Under the pieces are notes generated by a model that was not told where the DNA came from, searched no databases, and saw nothing but the letters and a program-made list of their open reading frames with translations. Shown here one piece after another: positions 23,426 to 36,591 of a stretch of 64,000 nt of DNA. Source of the DNA: Balanoglossus misakiensis (lineage: Eukaryota; Hemichordata); NCBI GenBank assembly GCA_040954595.2, contig CM082586.2:4402001-4466000 (forward strand), read 5' to 3'. The position numbers and the translations under genes were made by a program. Each line of letters opens with the position of its first letter. Within the stretch, counting starts at the first letter, position 1.

Positions 23426-26400
23426 ATGGAATTTCTCCGATCGCTGACCCATCCCGACGAGGCGTACGCTCTATTGAAATACAAACTCGGGGGATGCCAT
23501 TCGGTTCTGCCTAAACTAGACTATGTAAGTTCACTTGTTTTCATAGTTATCAGTAAGACTCCTCTGGCCTGGACGTCTGTGAAAATTTACACACATACAC
23601 ACACATATGATCGTATGCGGAGCTAGCTGAGCTACCCGGTGCCTGAGGGCGGCTGCATATGGTCGACGTGACTTCCGGTCAAGTACCTAGCAGGGACAGT
23701 TCAGGGGATGGAGTGATTCACCCCTGATTACAAGTTACACCCCTGCCAATTTATCAGGGGGTGGGGCCATGAAGTGCCCCTCAAAAAGACGTCACTCACA
23801 TGTGAGAGATGTTACAGTCCCCCCCCCCCCCCAACCCGCCTCTGGCCAGAGTGGCACCCCCCGTACAGGTACTCTGGCAAAAGGGGACAATCACCTATGT
23901 AAGGGTGAACGTCTCAAAAAATAGTACACCAGCACTCACTGGGTCATACATCTTCAAGGTGTCTTGTCCTGGCAGCCTGATGCTCCCTTAAAACAGACAA
24001 TGGGCCTACGATACAAGTGAAGACAGCCTAGCCCTAGGCTGTTTACTTATATAGCCAGCGACATTATTCATATCATGCCTTTCACAAACACAGCCTTTTC
24101 TACCAATGGGACACACACTTATGCATTATTCAAGCCTGGTTGCCAAATTAGCTGCCTGGCGGTCTTTGGAAATTTGCAGTCTTCAGGTTGAGATTGATGG
24201 TGATTCAAGCTGGGCAGAAGATGTGATTGCGATGTTGATCATCTTACTCTCGACCCCTCCACGAAGTTGGTGGTAATACTGAACATGCAAGTTTTCGTAC
24301 GTTCCAGACAAGTTGCTCGACTCCTTTTTTCAAAGGAACAAATGCGACTTTTGTTTACGAGCGAAGTTCATAAGTCCAATCACAGAGGGTCATCATGTCA
24401 ATATCTGTTTTCCAAGGTCAACTCTTGCATGGAGCCGCATTCTCAAGTTCAAGTACACCATGTGCAAACTCTGAACTTGACGTTAAGCTTCTCTACAGAT
24501 CGAAAATCGGCCAAGGAGCGACAGTTTGACAGTACCACAGTTGCGTGTTGCTTATGCCCTGCTGTTTATCCACTCGCGAAACGCGACCTGCCAAGTGACG
24601 ACTGGGTCAAGGTGACCTTGACTATTATCATACGGGTCACCGTCATGCTGCCATGAACAAGAACTGCTAGTATACCATTTGGTTGGCGGGTAACTGATGT
24701 GTGAGAGTGGTACCTCAGCTGTGATATAAAGGGTAGAAGATCTGATACGTTTTTACTAACTAGTGCGAAAGTACTTAGACCTTTGGGACATGTTTAAATT
24801 ATTGTTGTGAAATAGACTCGTAATAAATAGACACCAGTATTACCACCCTCAGACACCCAGCCCTCCCACCAGATAGTGGTACAGTCTGACTTTCTGGCCA
24901 GTGCAGTGGTAGCACAATTGATGGGCTCTGACTTAGTATTAAAACACTAATAACAGGCCAGGTCACGACGTCTTCAAAAGATTTGCACAATGGAACTAAA
25001 CAGAGCTGTGTTCCATTATGATCTAGGACACGGTCACCCGACCTTGCCTCTGTACGTGTAACAACTAACATGCTTAGGGTTATCTGAGGGTTGCCTTTCT
25101 TGCAATACATGTCTAACTTTTTATGTTCTGCATACTAGTATTTATAAAGCATCTAAATAAGCAGTTAGTCACTTAGTGATATCTAAAAGTACTTTCGAAT
25201 TTACAGGCTGCAATGACACCAACAGCGAAGCAGTGTTACAAGTATCTGAATCTAACCAGTAGAAGTTTTGCTGCAGTCATTCAAGCACTAGATGGCGATT
25301 TGAGGTAATTATGACAATTTCTCCAGTGTAGATTTCCCTATGTAGACTAAGAGGTCCAGCCTGTACAACCATGAAATAACATTCATACACATGTGGCTAA
25401 TTTCATCAGTCCGACACTCAAATTTTGCTGTACAATTATTCCAAAGGCATGCTGTATGTATATTCTACCTGGTGTTGAGGGCATTGGATACAGTGGAAGA
25501 TGACATGACCATACCGCTGGAGAAGAAAATACCGATGTTGAAGGAGTTTCACAAGAACCTGTACAGGCCGGATTGGAAATTCATGGAAAGCAACGAAAAG
25601 GACAAAGTGGTTCTGGAAGATTTCCCAACTGTGAGTGCCGATATTTGCATCATTGCACATCTTAACCCTTTCATTACCATAGTTTTGCGAAATCCTGTTG
25701 TTTTCTATGGCAAAGATGGACCCTCTATGTAATGGGGGTGAAAGGGTTAAACTTAATGGGGGGGGGGGGGGGGTTCAGTCTGGCTGATTTTAACATATGT
25801 GATATCTCCAGCTTGGTAATTCAGGAAAAAGCACTGAAGGCTGTGTTTCTTCTGTTTGTAGATTTCAACAGAGTTCAGAGCGTTGGCACCCGTCTACCAA
25901 GATGTTATCGGCGATATCTGTAAACGTATGGGATCGGGAATGACTGTCTTCATGGAGAGAGAAGTCAGCACGAATGAAGACTGGGACGAGGTAGGCATTT
26001 GATCCTGCCTTGGAGGTTGAGCACGACATGAATGAAACTTTAAATTTTAAATATAGTGAATATTTGATTCCTTTATTTTTCCTCAGTACTGTCATTACGT
26101 TGCCGGTCTTGTTGGCATCGGTTTGTCCAGACTGTTTTCCGCGTCCAAATTAGAAAGCAAAATAGTCGGAGAAGATACTTACCTGGCCAATTCCATGGGA
26201 TTATTCCTGCAGAAGACGAACATTATCCGGGACTATCTGGAAGATATCATTGACGGTCGGAAATTCTGGCCAAGAGAGGTACTTTATTTTTTGAGTTACT
26301 ATGGTTGTAATTACAGTGAAAAATATGCTGTTCAAAAGGATCTGCTAATTACTATGATTTGACATATGTTGTTTTTTTCACAGACTTGGGGCAAATATGG

Positions 26401-27376
26401 CAAGAAACTGGAAGATCTCAAAGAGAAGAAGAATTTCAAAGACTCTGTGAGCTGCTTGAATGATTTAGTAACCAACGCGTTACATCACGTACCTGATGTA
26501 CTGAAATACATGTCCAGAATTCAGAATCAGAGCGTCTTCAACTTTTGTGCAATACCTCAGGTCAGTGTCCTTGCAATAAAATTGTGATTGAGAGACAAAA
26601 ATTTGCTGGTACCCTCAATGATAGCTATATTTGTATGCCAATGGATTGAGTGCCCCGGGGTGTAAAATCCAAACTGATTGAAACTAAGCTATCCGTTATC
26701 CACTGTATCAGTGAAAGTACATTGTATTCATCAACTTTGTGTTCCTTTCTGTAGGTGATGGCCATAGCGACGCTAGAAAGGTGCTACAATAATGAGAATG
26801 TATTTACAAGTGTTGTGAAGATCAGGAAGGGTCAAGCAGTCAGTCTGATCATGGAAGCTACTAGCATGAACAATATCAAGAAGATTATGCATAATTATGC
26901 TTTAGAGGTTTGTAGACATGGAATTGCTTTTTCTTGTGTACGGCTAATACCATGCTAAGATGTCCAGTATGTTCCTTGTCAGTCAATCATGTAACGACCA
27001 TTGCTATGATTCACAAATGATTGAAGTCTGCTCTTAAAATTAATCGGCAATATGAAACTGCAATCTGAACATATACCAAGTGATTTACGATGTGTAGGGG
27101 GAATACTAGTAAAACAAAGAAATATTATCATCTCATGACCAGGATTAATGATATTCATTATCTCCTCTTCAGATCCAGAAAAGGATTCCATCAGGCGAAC
27201 CAACAGCGGATGAGACACGGAAGATTACGGAAACAATCCTGGAATTGAGCGAGACGGATAAAGACAGCAGTTGTAATTTGTATTTGCCGCTGTGTGTGTC
27301 GGGAGCCATGATGCTGTCGGCCGTAGTCTACCAATACTGGACAAATATCGCACAGATCTATGAGCAGTACTTGTAA
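23426..27376 (+). CDS. FDFT1: Squalene synthase (farnesyl-diphosphate farnesyltransferase), eight exons
   Basis: Condenses two farnesyl diphosphates to squalene using NADPH, the first committed step of sterol synthesis, at the ER membrane. Exons: 23426-23524, 25207-25304, 25447-25630, 25862-25990, 26087-26278, 26384-26560, 26755-26907, 27173-27376; 411 residues (human 417). It starts [12 protein letters not shown], close to the human N-terminus. The two Mg-binding Asp-rich motifs are present: DTVED at residues 80-84 and DYLED at 219-223. The other conserved blocks are [68 protein letters not shown] and [11 protein letters not shown]-terminal hydrophobic anchor (about 379-399) precedes a short polar tail. 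Intron 1 is long (1.68 kb) and intron 3 carries a MITE. A candidate polyadenylation signal is at 28521-28526, which would give a long 3' UTR. Confidence 0.96.
23525..25206 (+). other. FDFT1 intron 1
   Basis: The longest intron of the gene (1.68 kb). It contains a C-run near 23819-23832 and several short open frames, for example around 24267-24656 (+) and 24799-25110 (-), that have no codon, splice or homology support. No hairpin or repeat family was recognised. Confidence 0.6.
25662..25750. mobile_element. piggyBac-type MITE, copy 2 (FDFT1 intron 3)
   Basis: An 89-bp segment bounded by TTAA, with inner ends CCCTTTCATTACC and GGGTGAAAGGG. The termini and part of the interior (CTATGGCAAAGATGGACC) resemble copy 1 at 7122-7215 read on one strand or the other. 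A poly-G run (about 25757-25775) follows directly. Confidence 0.75.
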
Positions 27377-29436
27377 TGGTGTAGCTGTGCCAGCCACTTC
27401 GATCTCTTAACTTAGCCGCTTCGATCTGTCAACCCAGCTGATATGTCACATCAGCAGCCGATATGCCTAGATCAATGTAAAATTAACATACTCACTGATG
27501 GACATTGCCTTAGACTGCAGTTTTGTCCCTCAACATATGTTTTCACATCATGCGACGATCACATGACCAATAACGCTGCTTGCTGCCAATCCCACTTGAT
27601 CAGAAAGTGTAAAAACGACAGAAAAACTAATGCGTTGTGGATTTTTCAACAGTTGCCCAGCATTATGTATACATATATATATACATTTGCCCCATATTCA
27701 ATGTATTTGGAAGAAAAATACGTACAAATGAGAATATCTTTAGACTGTAAACCCTTGGCAGCTACAAGCTATTTGACAAATATATTTGACGAATTCATTT
27801 CTTAATCTGTTGACAATCAGAACAACAAGTGTGGATCCCTGCATCTCCCAAAAATACTGAAAAAAGTAGAAATATTTAATATTTATGTTTGGCAACATAT
27901 TTAAATCTCTGATGACTTCTTGTCGTTCCAGTGGCAGGTATAGTGTGTTGGCAAAATTTGGATGAAATTTATTTTATTGAACAAGAAATGCTGCTTGATT
28001 GATTGATTTTTTTACAGAGCACTTCTTAATTTTTATTTACAAACATTTGTATTTTGTAAAATTTCTTTCCCAATTGGAATCTTGATGGGCATTATTACAC
28101 ACCACAGAGGGCACTCTTCAGAAATTTGAAGAAAGTCGGTAAAATTGTTTAAGTTTACTGGTAAGTTATTGCCAGTGTTCTATATATTGAATTAAAATTC
28201 ATCTGTGACGCACTGATTCTTCTAACATGTATCCTGTTTATGGAATTGGATTTCTTCTGGAGTTGTCTGTTCTTTTATAGGTGGGTGATTGATTTATGCT
28301 TCAATACTTTTTAATCAACCATAATACTTGGTATTTTTTTACCCCTCACCTTGAACCTTTTTCTTTGTTTTTTTTTTCAAAGTGAAACGAAACTCATGTC
28401 TGAGTTTTATTGTAGAGAGTATGCTTTGCCGAAAGTCAAACCATATTGAAAACTACCCCTGCCTGTTGTTGCTTTGTATTCTTCTCTGTATATTGTGTTC
28501 AGCTGTGATCTGATAAGTCCAATAAATCTGCACTGAATCATGGGAAGGCTTAATTAGATTCAATTCTGATGTGTCTGTTTTGTGTAGTCCAACATGACCA
28601 GGAGATATAAATGTATTTTTGTATGCACTGCACGGAGACATTTTGATGGGCACAAGCGTTAAGCTAATGGGATACACCAGCATGACAAATTCTGTACCTC
28701 GAGTTGTATATCGCCATTCATTAAATCATCTTATTTCCATAAAAGTTTCAAAATTTACACATCTGTACACAATAAATACATTACAAAGGCATACACCTTA
28801 CCAGGAAAATATTCGTCTGCAGAATATTTCCTTTGATATATATGCACCCATTCCCAAGAAAACGAATAATTGAGAACTAGTGCCCATTTGAATAATGCAG
28901 CTATGGGACGCCCACACCCCTGACCTACTAATCTTGTCACGAACAAGTATTAGTAACGAAACACTATATCTTCTGTAGAAATACTTTCATGGTTTCAAGC
29001 CTGGTATGTTACCTTTTCATCTGATGATTTGCACATCGTACGTACACGTATATCAAAATATTTGTGTGAACTAATTCACTTTTTATCGAAGGGAATTAAA
29101 CTAAATTTACCCAGATCTTTCGCACTTCAATGTGTTGCAGTTATATACTAATTTCCCTGAAATTCGATTATATTAGTGGAAAGCCCGAAAAGGATGCACT
29201 GACCTCGCCGAATGTCGCCGCAAATCGTCGTAAACCTCGACCTCTTTACGGCAACAGTGTCATGCAGCCCCATATGGCTCAAACATTCAACGCAGGTATA
29301 GGAAATAACTAACTGCATATGATACCCATGCAAATGGTTAAACGTTCAGATATTCCTGAAAGAACTTACAGAATCGACCCCTACTTTTCAATAACGCACA
29401 GCTGCGTGTAATATTTTTCTCTGGTAATAAAATCAC
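27377..29436. other. Convergent intergenic region after FDFT1
   Basis: It holds the FDFT1 3' UTR, probably to the AATAAA at 28521-28526, and the 3' side of the first MFSD13A-like gene. The rest is AT-rich. The small open frames here (for example 27443-27805 +) look random. I see no further element. Confidence 0.5.
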
Positions 29437-31538
29437 TTAAATATTACTAGTATAAATTGTACTGACTGTCTTCGAAGTGGATAAGTGGCTATCACGGATT
29501 GTATATTTTAGCCATATTGCAACCTGTATCAACCCGGAGACGAACGGCACCAGCCAGGCTATTGTGAACATGACAAATCGCAACTGGTTGAGAATCTCCG
29601 GGTCGTAGCTCTGTCCCGAGCGCACTTCCTCGAACCCGTTGCTGTTCAACAAAGCGACGACCAGGATCGGTGCAATTGACTGGGCCGGTTTGATGATCAC
29701 GGCGTTGGCAGCGAAGAACATGGACGACAGAGGGTTTCTGAAAAGGTGGTAGAAAAGCTGGGTGTAAATCTTAAGTGTCGGACTCCTACGGCAGGAGACC
29801 CGTACTTACTAAAGTACCAATAGTCAATGAGATCCTTACCAAATTTTACTGAGACAGACAGAAAGGCAGACAGAGAGACGGACAGAGACCGACAGATATA
29901 GACGACAGAGCTAGAGAGACATACTAGATATCATCAAATCAAATTCGAAAGGTATACTAACGACCGTTGTTTAAATCACGCCATTACTACTATACTCACA
30001 CTCTCTTATTTCGCTCCATGTCGGCGTCGATATTGTCTGATAGCAGCAAGTTGAAAATCTTTGAGGTTGCCATCGGTAGAGAACTGAAACAAGGAGAGCG
30101 GTCCAGTGATATCGTTAAAAAGTCTATTACCTGTACTGAACTTTCGATCCATTTTTTTGTATTTTCCTTATCAAGCACAGAGACATTTATCATTAAGAGA
30201 TTACTTGTGTGCATTGTAAAACCCGTGTTTAAGACATTCTGTAGCGTGTAGCTGATAAAATAATAACTTGAATGCTTACGTGTCCAGTACGAAAAATATC
30301 ATCATAAACAATGGATGGGCTTCGGAAAGGTAGAGCAGAATTGATGTGAAAATCTTAACACAGAAGAGCAACAGGTAGGTCCTATAGCCCCCTAGCTTCT
30401 CGATAAATGGCGCGCCTATAATTACAAACAACTGCAAGATTTGAAAAGGTAAGTTAGTTTCTCAGTGTCGAAGTAAGTGGTCGATAACATTAAAAAGTGA
30501 GTCGGAATGGATCGTCATACAACATGTAAATTCATTTTGACCATAAGTCGGGACCATGAGATGATAAAAGTTATAGGTTGGTGGAATCGATGGTATCGAT
30601 ATTTTGTTTGTGTGTGGACTTAAAAATATCTAGAGCGACTGAAAGTTTGATTAATTTGAACTTACTTGCGGTAGAAGAAATATTGATCCGTAGAGCGCCT
30701 TACGGAGAGTGTCCGAGACAAAGGATGGGGGTATAAGAGCGTCGGCAAATATACTCAGAAAATTCCGACCAAACGTTATGTGGAGTTCGGTGATAAAATT
30801 AACAATAATTAGAATAACAACGTTTCGCTGAGAGAAAATCTGCTGATAAAGTGTCCAAATGGATGTTCTTTCGTTATCCAGGAGGATATCTCTGTCCCAG
30901 ACACGGTCATTGTCTGCCGGGGACTCGTACTCGCTCTTCAGGGCTTTGGTGGCGATGTGCATCGAGAGCCAGGCCAGCAACGCCACCATGATGGCCAGCC
31001 CTTGGAACCTGCGGAAGTTCTCGAAATTGTTGGAGACCATCTCCGCCCACAGCACGGCGCTGGAGCCGATCAGCGAGGCTACCTGGCAGTACTTGGTGAG
31101 GCGGAGCCGCTCGTCGTGGCGGAACGAGATCTCGGCGTAGAGAGCGCAGTGGGCTAGAAGGACGAACGTCAGCGCGGTGTCGTACAGGCACAGCGACACG
31201 ATCAGATGCAAGCCGGCCAACCATTGGTTGTCCTCGTAGTCTCCCCAGGGGAACCATGGCAACACGAAGCTGATCGCGAGGAAGGGTGCCCCATATAAAA
31301 TAGCTAACCTGCGACGGTGAAATATAGCGAGAGCCGAGGTGTCCTGAATGTATGCAATGAGCGGGTCGTTCAGCGAACTCCAAAGCAGGTAGATAGTCTC
31401 TGCAATCGTAAACCAGTGCTGGGAAATCTTGTATGTGTTTAAAAACAAATTCACGTAATAAAATGTGAATAACGAGTTCATCATACTCAGAGCGAACTGG
31501 ATGAGAGAGAACGAGAACGCGTTATAGTGGACCTTCAT
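29437..31538 (-). CDS. MFSD13A/TMEM180-like transporter A, four exons
   Basis: A polytopic protein of the sugar/cation symporter branch of the major facilitator superfamily. Exons in transcript order: 31538-30666, 30431-30280, 30083-30000, 29737-29437; 469 residues. The family block SSLNDPL (residues 54-60, first cytoplasmic loop after helix 2) and the late block FFAANAVIIKPAQSIAPILV correspond to NSLNDPL and FGMVALVTKPGQTFAPLL of vertebrate TMEM180. Exon 1 is large (873 bases) and codes for the first six or more helices. The true start is the ATG at 31538; longer open reading upstream begins with a non-ATG codon. The vertebrate protein is a cation-symporter-like orphan, so the substrate is unknown. 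Its paralogue lies 1 kb upstream on the same strand with the same exon phases and total length. GC content in the first exon (about 30880-31290) is visibly higher than in the neighbours. Confidence 0.88.
29861..29925. repeat. GACA-rich simple repeat
   Basis: An imperfect GACA/GACAGA tract in the last intron of MFSD13A-like gene A. Confidence 0.7.
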
Positions 31539-32546
31539 TTTCAATATTGTCAACTGTCAACTTTCTTGTGTCAGAAGAAGGAACCTAATTGTCTACAAAA
31601 TCGGTGAGGAGCTGGCCGATCCCCGAAACCTGTGGGAGATAAAAAGATAATAAGAGCATTTTTTCGCCAGGAGAAGCGACTCGTTATGCGTGATTATAGT
31701 GTGAACATTCAGTAGTGACGTATGATTTTCGTCTATGTATGATCGTGAAATTTGGGAAATTTATTAAACTGGTATATTCCGCTGTCGAATGGAAATGGCA
31801 AATATTGAGGGTACCGCAGTGACGTACTATAGTGTACCTTTGTCGCGAGGTCGAGCAATTTAACCCCTAATATTCGTAGACAGTCGACATGCCAACAGTT
31901 TAATTCATAGCCGCCACCACTTAGATCGAACACGAAAAAATGACATTTCTATAATAAACGGCCATGTTTCGCAACAAAATCAACTTCACTCACCGACAAT
32001 ACTGGGTTTGTGTTCAGCCGCGTATGTCACTCGTCCGGGCCATCTTCCCCGCTTTGTTCATGTGCGGTGATTTTTTTTCTGGGGAGTTTCAGGGCTTTTG
32101 CTCAGGCTATACGTGTTAGCCTGCAAACGTGGCAACAATGATATGTGTTGCCAGTCAGCGTATACGGAACACTGAAAAAACCGGCGGAGATGGTCATAAT
32201 CCTATGACAAATCGTATGCAAATGAGCAAATCTGCGCCAGCTTGTGTTTTAATAGCGTGGTCACCATCTGATTTGAAATATCACATGACATAGTAGTGTC
32301 ACATGCGCTCTCTCCACGGATATGCATGAGCATGTACTTCCGCAAGCGTACATAAAATTTGCATGCGTAATTTCGGTGATTTTGTCATTTTCGGACATTT
32401 TTCATGAAAGCAGCCAATTACAGAAAGATGGATTTGTACAAAACTTGATAAAAACATAAAACGAAGAACCTTTTTTGTCTATATTTTGTGTTTTCTTGTA
32501 TTTTTTATGGCAATGTGTTCTGAATAGATACAGTTACACAGTAGTT
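31539..32546. other. Region between the two MFSD13A-like genes
   Basis: It is the promoter side of gene A and the 3' end of gene B. A likely acceptor or donor for a 5' UTR exon could not be fixed. No repeats or supported exons were seen. Confidence 0.5.
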
Positions 32547-34625
32547 TTACTGGCCTCCTTTCTTGGTTGTCAAGTGACTGTCTCGCAGAGTATACTGCGT
32601 CCATAGCAACGACTGCACGACTCCCAGGACAAAGGGCAAGATACATAAAACATTAAACATCCCATCATGCAAATGGTCGATGACGTTCTGCTCAGGGTGC
32701 GCCCTCAGTTGATCGTATCCTTTGTTTTTCAAGATGGCGACGACCAGCATGGGCGCAAATGACTGGGCTGGTTTAACGACAAAGGCGTTCATTCCGAAGA
32801 ACATGGACGATAAGGGAGACCTATATATAGGTGAAACAAAAGTGGAACAAAACGTGAACATAATACTGTAGGGATGTGCAATCAGCAAAATGGAATATAT
32901 TGTAATTTCTTTTAATTGTGGATGTTTGGATTTTTATGAGAAGAGCTTAGTTTTGAAATACAAGGCCGTGAATTTAGTCGAGAATTAAAAAAACCCGCTG
33001 AGAATCAAATGAACGATTCACTTACTTTCTTTTGTATATCTTCATATCGTTGTCAATACAATCTGACATTTGGATGTTTAGAAAGCACGTTGTAGCTAAT
33101 GGAAAGGCTCTGAAATCAGAGAATTGAAATACATACAAGTCAAATTCACTATTTAAAAATTATTTTTAATGTATCATAACATATTATTCAAAGGAAAATA
33201 TCGCCACTTTTCCACTCCTTTTCGTTACGTGTGACGTAACACATTACGTGTACTGAATACAAATAGCTACACTCACAATTGGCGGCGTCATTCAGAATAC
33301 ATCTGAGACAATTTCTTTAAATTAATGCCAGGTTCAGTCTGTGATGTGTTACTACGTTTATCAGATGACTGGAAACGACTAGAACGCTTATACCCGACTC
33401 ACGTGTCAATTAGGAAGAATGTAGCCATCAACCAAGTATGTGTTGGTCCAGCTATGTACATGGCAAGCGAGCTGACTGTCTTGATGTAGAAAGCAAGCCG
33501 ATACACCTGGTAGGCGCCATATTGCTGTACAAAGGGACTCAATACCAGTACAACAAACTGCAACGAAACGAAATTTGCATAATTTAATTTTAAAACTCGA
33601 CCGTGAACAGATCATTTACGGTAGTATTTTTTATCACATATGGTTGTATGCAGCTTTCTATCCCCGTTTCACCAAATACATAAATATTGACAAGCAAGCA
33701 AGCCCGATAGACGAACAGAGACACATACCTGAGGCAGAACAAACACAGACCCATAAAGTAGTTTTCTGGTGAAAGGTGAAAGGTCATCTCCTGGGATTAA
33801 TTCGTCTGCAAATATCCTCAGAAAATTTCTCCCGTACGTAGTATGAAACTCTGTGCAAAAGTTCACTGTCACCAAAATGAAAACATTCACTTGACTTATG
33901 ATTTGCCAGTATTCTTTAAGAATGGACTGTGTGTTCTCATTGGTCAGTTCATCTGTCGTCGTCTTCGCCTTTTCCGGGTCGGCCATCTTGGTTTCTACGG
34001 TAACCATATCGTACTCACTCTTTGCATTCTTTCCGGTGTATCTCATTGACAACCAGCTTAGTAAAGCTATGGCGACACAAGTCAATTGAAAATTTTTGTA
34101 ATTGCTCAAACTGTCAGAGAAAAGCTCACACCAGAAAACCGATGAAGAGCCTATTATCGATGCAATTACACTGTATCGCGTCAAGCGCAGACGATCTTCA
34201 TGGTGGTGCGACATCTCGGTATACAGGGCGCACATCGCCAGACCAATGAAAGTGTACATTGCGTCGTACAGAAACAGCGATGCAAACAAGTGGACGCCTA
34301 TCAACCAATCGTTTTCCTGGTATTGTATCCACGGAAACCAGGGTAGCAGAAAAAAAATAGTCATTATCGGAGCACCGTAGAGAACGGAATACCTTCTTTT
34401 TTGGAAAATAGCCAAATTTGAATTGTCTTGGAAATATGCAAATAAAGGGTCGTTTACCGCGTTCCAAAGCATATATATAAACTGCGCAATGTTGAACGAG
34501 TTTTGAGAAATTTTGTACCTGTTTAGAAATATATCGATATAGTAGAATGTAAAAACGGAGTTCATCAATTTGAAGGCGAATTCCGATGTTGCGTATGCGA
34601 ATGCATTCTTGTTGCAGAACGCCAT
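32547..34625 (-). CDS. MFSD13A/TMEM180-like transporter B, four exons
   Basis: Tandem paralogue of gene A. Exons in transcript order: 34625-33729, 33557-33403, 33109-33026, 32820-32547; 469 residues, exactly the length of gene A, with the same intron phases and an identical 84-base third exon. It starts MAFCNKNAFAYATSEF. NAVNDPL at residues 55-61 and FFGMNAFVVKPAQSFAPML near the C-terminus are the family blocks. A Lys/Glu/Thr-rich hydrophilic loop (around residues 215-240) divides the two transporter halves and is longer than in gene A. It ends with a polar tail (KKGGQ). The ATG at 34625 was chosen because the upstream in-frame extension lacks an ATG. The substrate is unknown; plasma or internal membrane is expected. 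Confidence 0.88.
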
Positions 34626-36591
34626 CTTGATTCTTGAGTCTGAGGTCCAGTCACGTGTGTGTGGGGTGACGGTGGTCAATATCAACCACTTCTTGATGTC
34701 ATTTAGCTGGCCGTTTGCAGACTTGTATCACAATTAGGTCTGTCCTGTTGAAGATTAACCATTAGAAATGTAAACAATACCTCGAAAACAGTGCTTCAAT
34801 CACGCCATGCTGACCGTGAGGACAACCTCTGACCATGTGATAAGAAGAAAAGGACTGCCAACACCAACTTTTTCCCCCATCGGGACGTACCAGACACACC
34901 AGAACCCGCACTTGTAACTCCGCGCACGAAGGCACGTTAACGTTATACAATGAAATGTCTGACCTTTGATCAATGGCATATTCTAATTTTCAAACAGAAA
35001 TACAAAGCCACGAGAATGAAAAGGTTGCAGACGAACATATGGGGGAAAGTGACGTCAGATTATTAGACAAGATAATGAGTGCGTGCATAATTTAAAGGGA
35101 AGCACGCGGTCGTCGCGCCGCATTTGTTTGTTTATAACCATTACAATTCATCCACAAATCCCTGAAGTCAGATAATTCTAGAATGAACGAAGCAGCCAAC
35201 CGTAGCAAAGACTAGGCAACTGAAGATCCTAGTAGGTCGTGGTGACTGCAGTGGGGTTCGCGCTGGTATGGGAGGACATGTTCCCATAAAGGGGGTCACC
35301 CATGCCATGCGCGACGACCGCTTCCCTTTAATGATTAATGATAAAGCATAATACTGTACTCACGGTTCTGCAAATGCCACTGGTGGGATATTTTACAGGT
35401 GCTGTCTAGGAAAACCAAATGCAAACGTACACAACCGCTGTAATGCCGGTGCGAACCACAACAGACAGCTACTCTTCCGTAACCAACTGTTAGAACCGTG
35501 ACACGGTCAGCTACGTGGCAATTAAGAGACATGCGCAATACTTCAATATGGACACCTGCAGCTGTGTTTAGTGTTATATTCTAGTCGACTCTCGGCTGAG
35601 GGCACTACACTACCTCAGTTACAAATTACTACTTAGGGTATTCAGTCACTGGAGTTTTCTTTTGTCAAAAAGCCGCTGACGGACAAAATTCAGCCTGTAG
35701 TTTCAGTCTTCAGTGTTTTTCAAATTGAGGTGAAAATCATAGTGACTAAATATTAATGGATGGGTGCTCGATCAGCCCAACAATCTGTCAAATGTCTTAT
35801 ACGACCGTCGTAATAGGCGAGAAATACTAGTATACAGTATACTCAGTTTGTTAGTATATTGCTGATGATTCACGATTCATGTGTTGTTTTATAATATCCC
35901 CGGTACCGGGTATAGTATGCATAACCCCAGCCGCAGTTTCAGCGTCAACGCCCACTTTCTATTTCTATATACCCTATTTCGATTATCTTCCCTCAATACC
36001 ACGTGATCACAGATACTATTACAAAGTCGAACACGATTTTGCCCTTTTTCGTGTATTTTACTACATTAATATTTTGTAGAATGTTATTATTTTTTCCAAT
36101 CAAAATTTTATTTTCAGTGGATTTAAATTAAAATGGGGCGAAATGTCAGAAAAATGCTATGGCTGTACGGAACGGCAATTTTAAGAGTGCAGGCATACTG
36201 CCTCCCAGACTTCATAAACTGGAATAAGTTTACAAAAAGTCCCAATCTCTATATAAAATCAGCCGTGATGTTCGACACAAAGTTATTACACGGATGCGCC
36301 GACCTTCAAAATGCCATATTAATGATCTGCGCATAAAGCTACGCGTCTCAACATGTTATACACCGCGAGACACCAACCAGTATAATTTTCGCTTTTGTCT
36401 ATTTTCTCTTCCGCCGGGCTATTCAGTGGGGTTGACGCGCTGTCGTTTAATCAAGTCAGCCAGAGTGCCTCACGTCATGTCACCCTATTCCACCGTCGCA
36501 CAATTTGTGTTCACCTGACTCTGGATTTTGACCGAGAGCGAGTTTCCCGTATGTCGAATTTGACCAGGTGATATTAGGCGAAGGGAGCACC
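34626..36591. other. Divergent intergenic region between MFSD13A-like B and SLC18B1-like A
   Basis: A 1.97-kb stretch with the two genes reading outwards, so both promoters should be inside. The short open frames are unsupported. I recognise no repeat family. Confidence 0.5.

Noticed and set aside
24267-24656. 129-codon open frame in FDFT1 intron 1
   Set aside because: Composition is random-looking, no domain is recognised, and it lies inside a well-defined intron.
30907-31383. 158-codon minus-strand frame overlapping MFSD13A-like A exon 1
   Set aside because: It is a GC-rich shadow frame of the real exon; the transporter frame shows clear family blocks.
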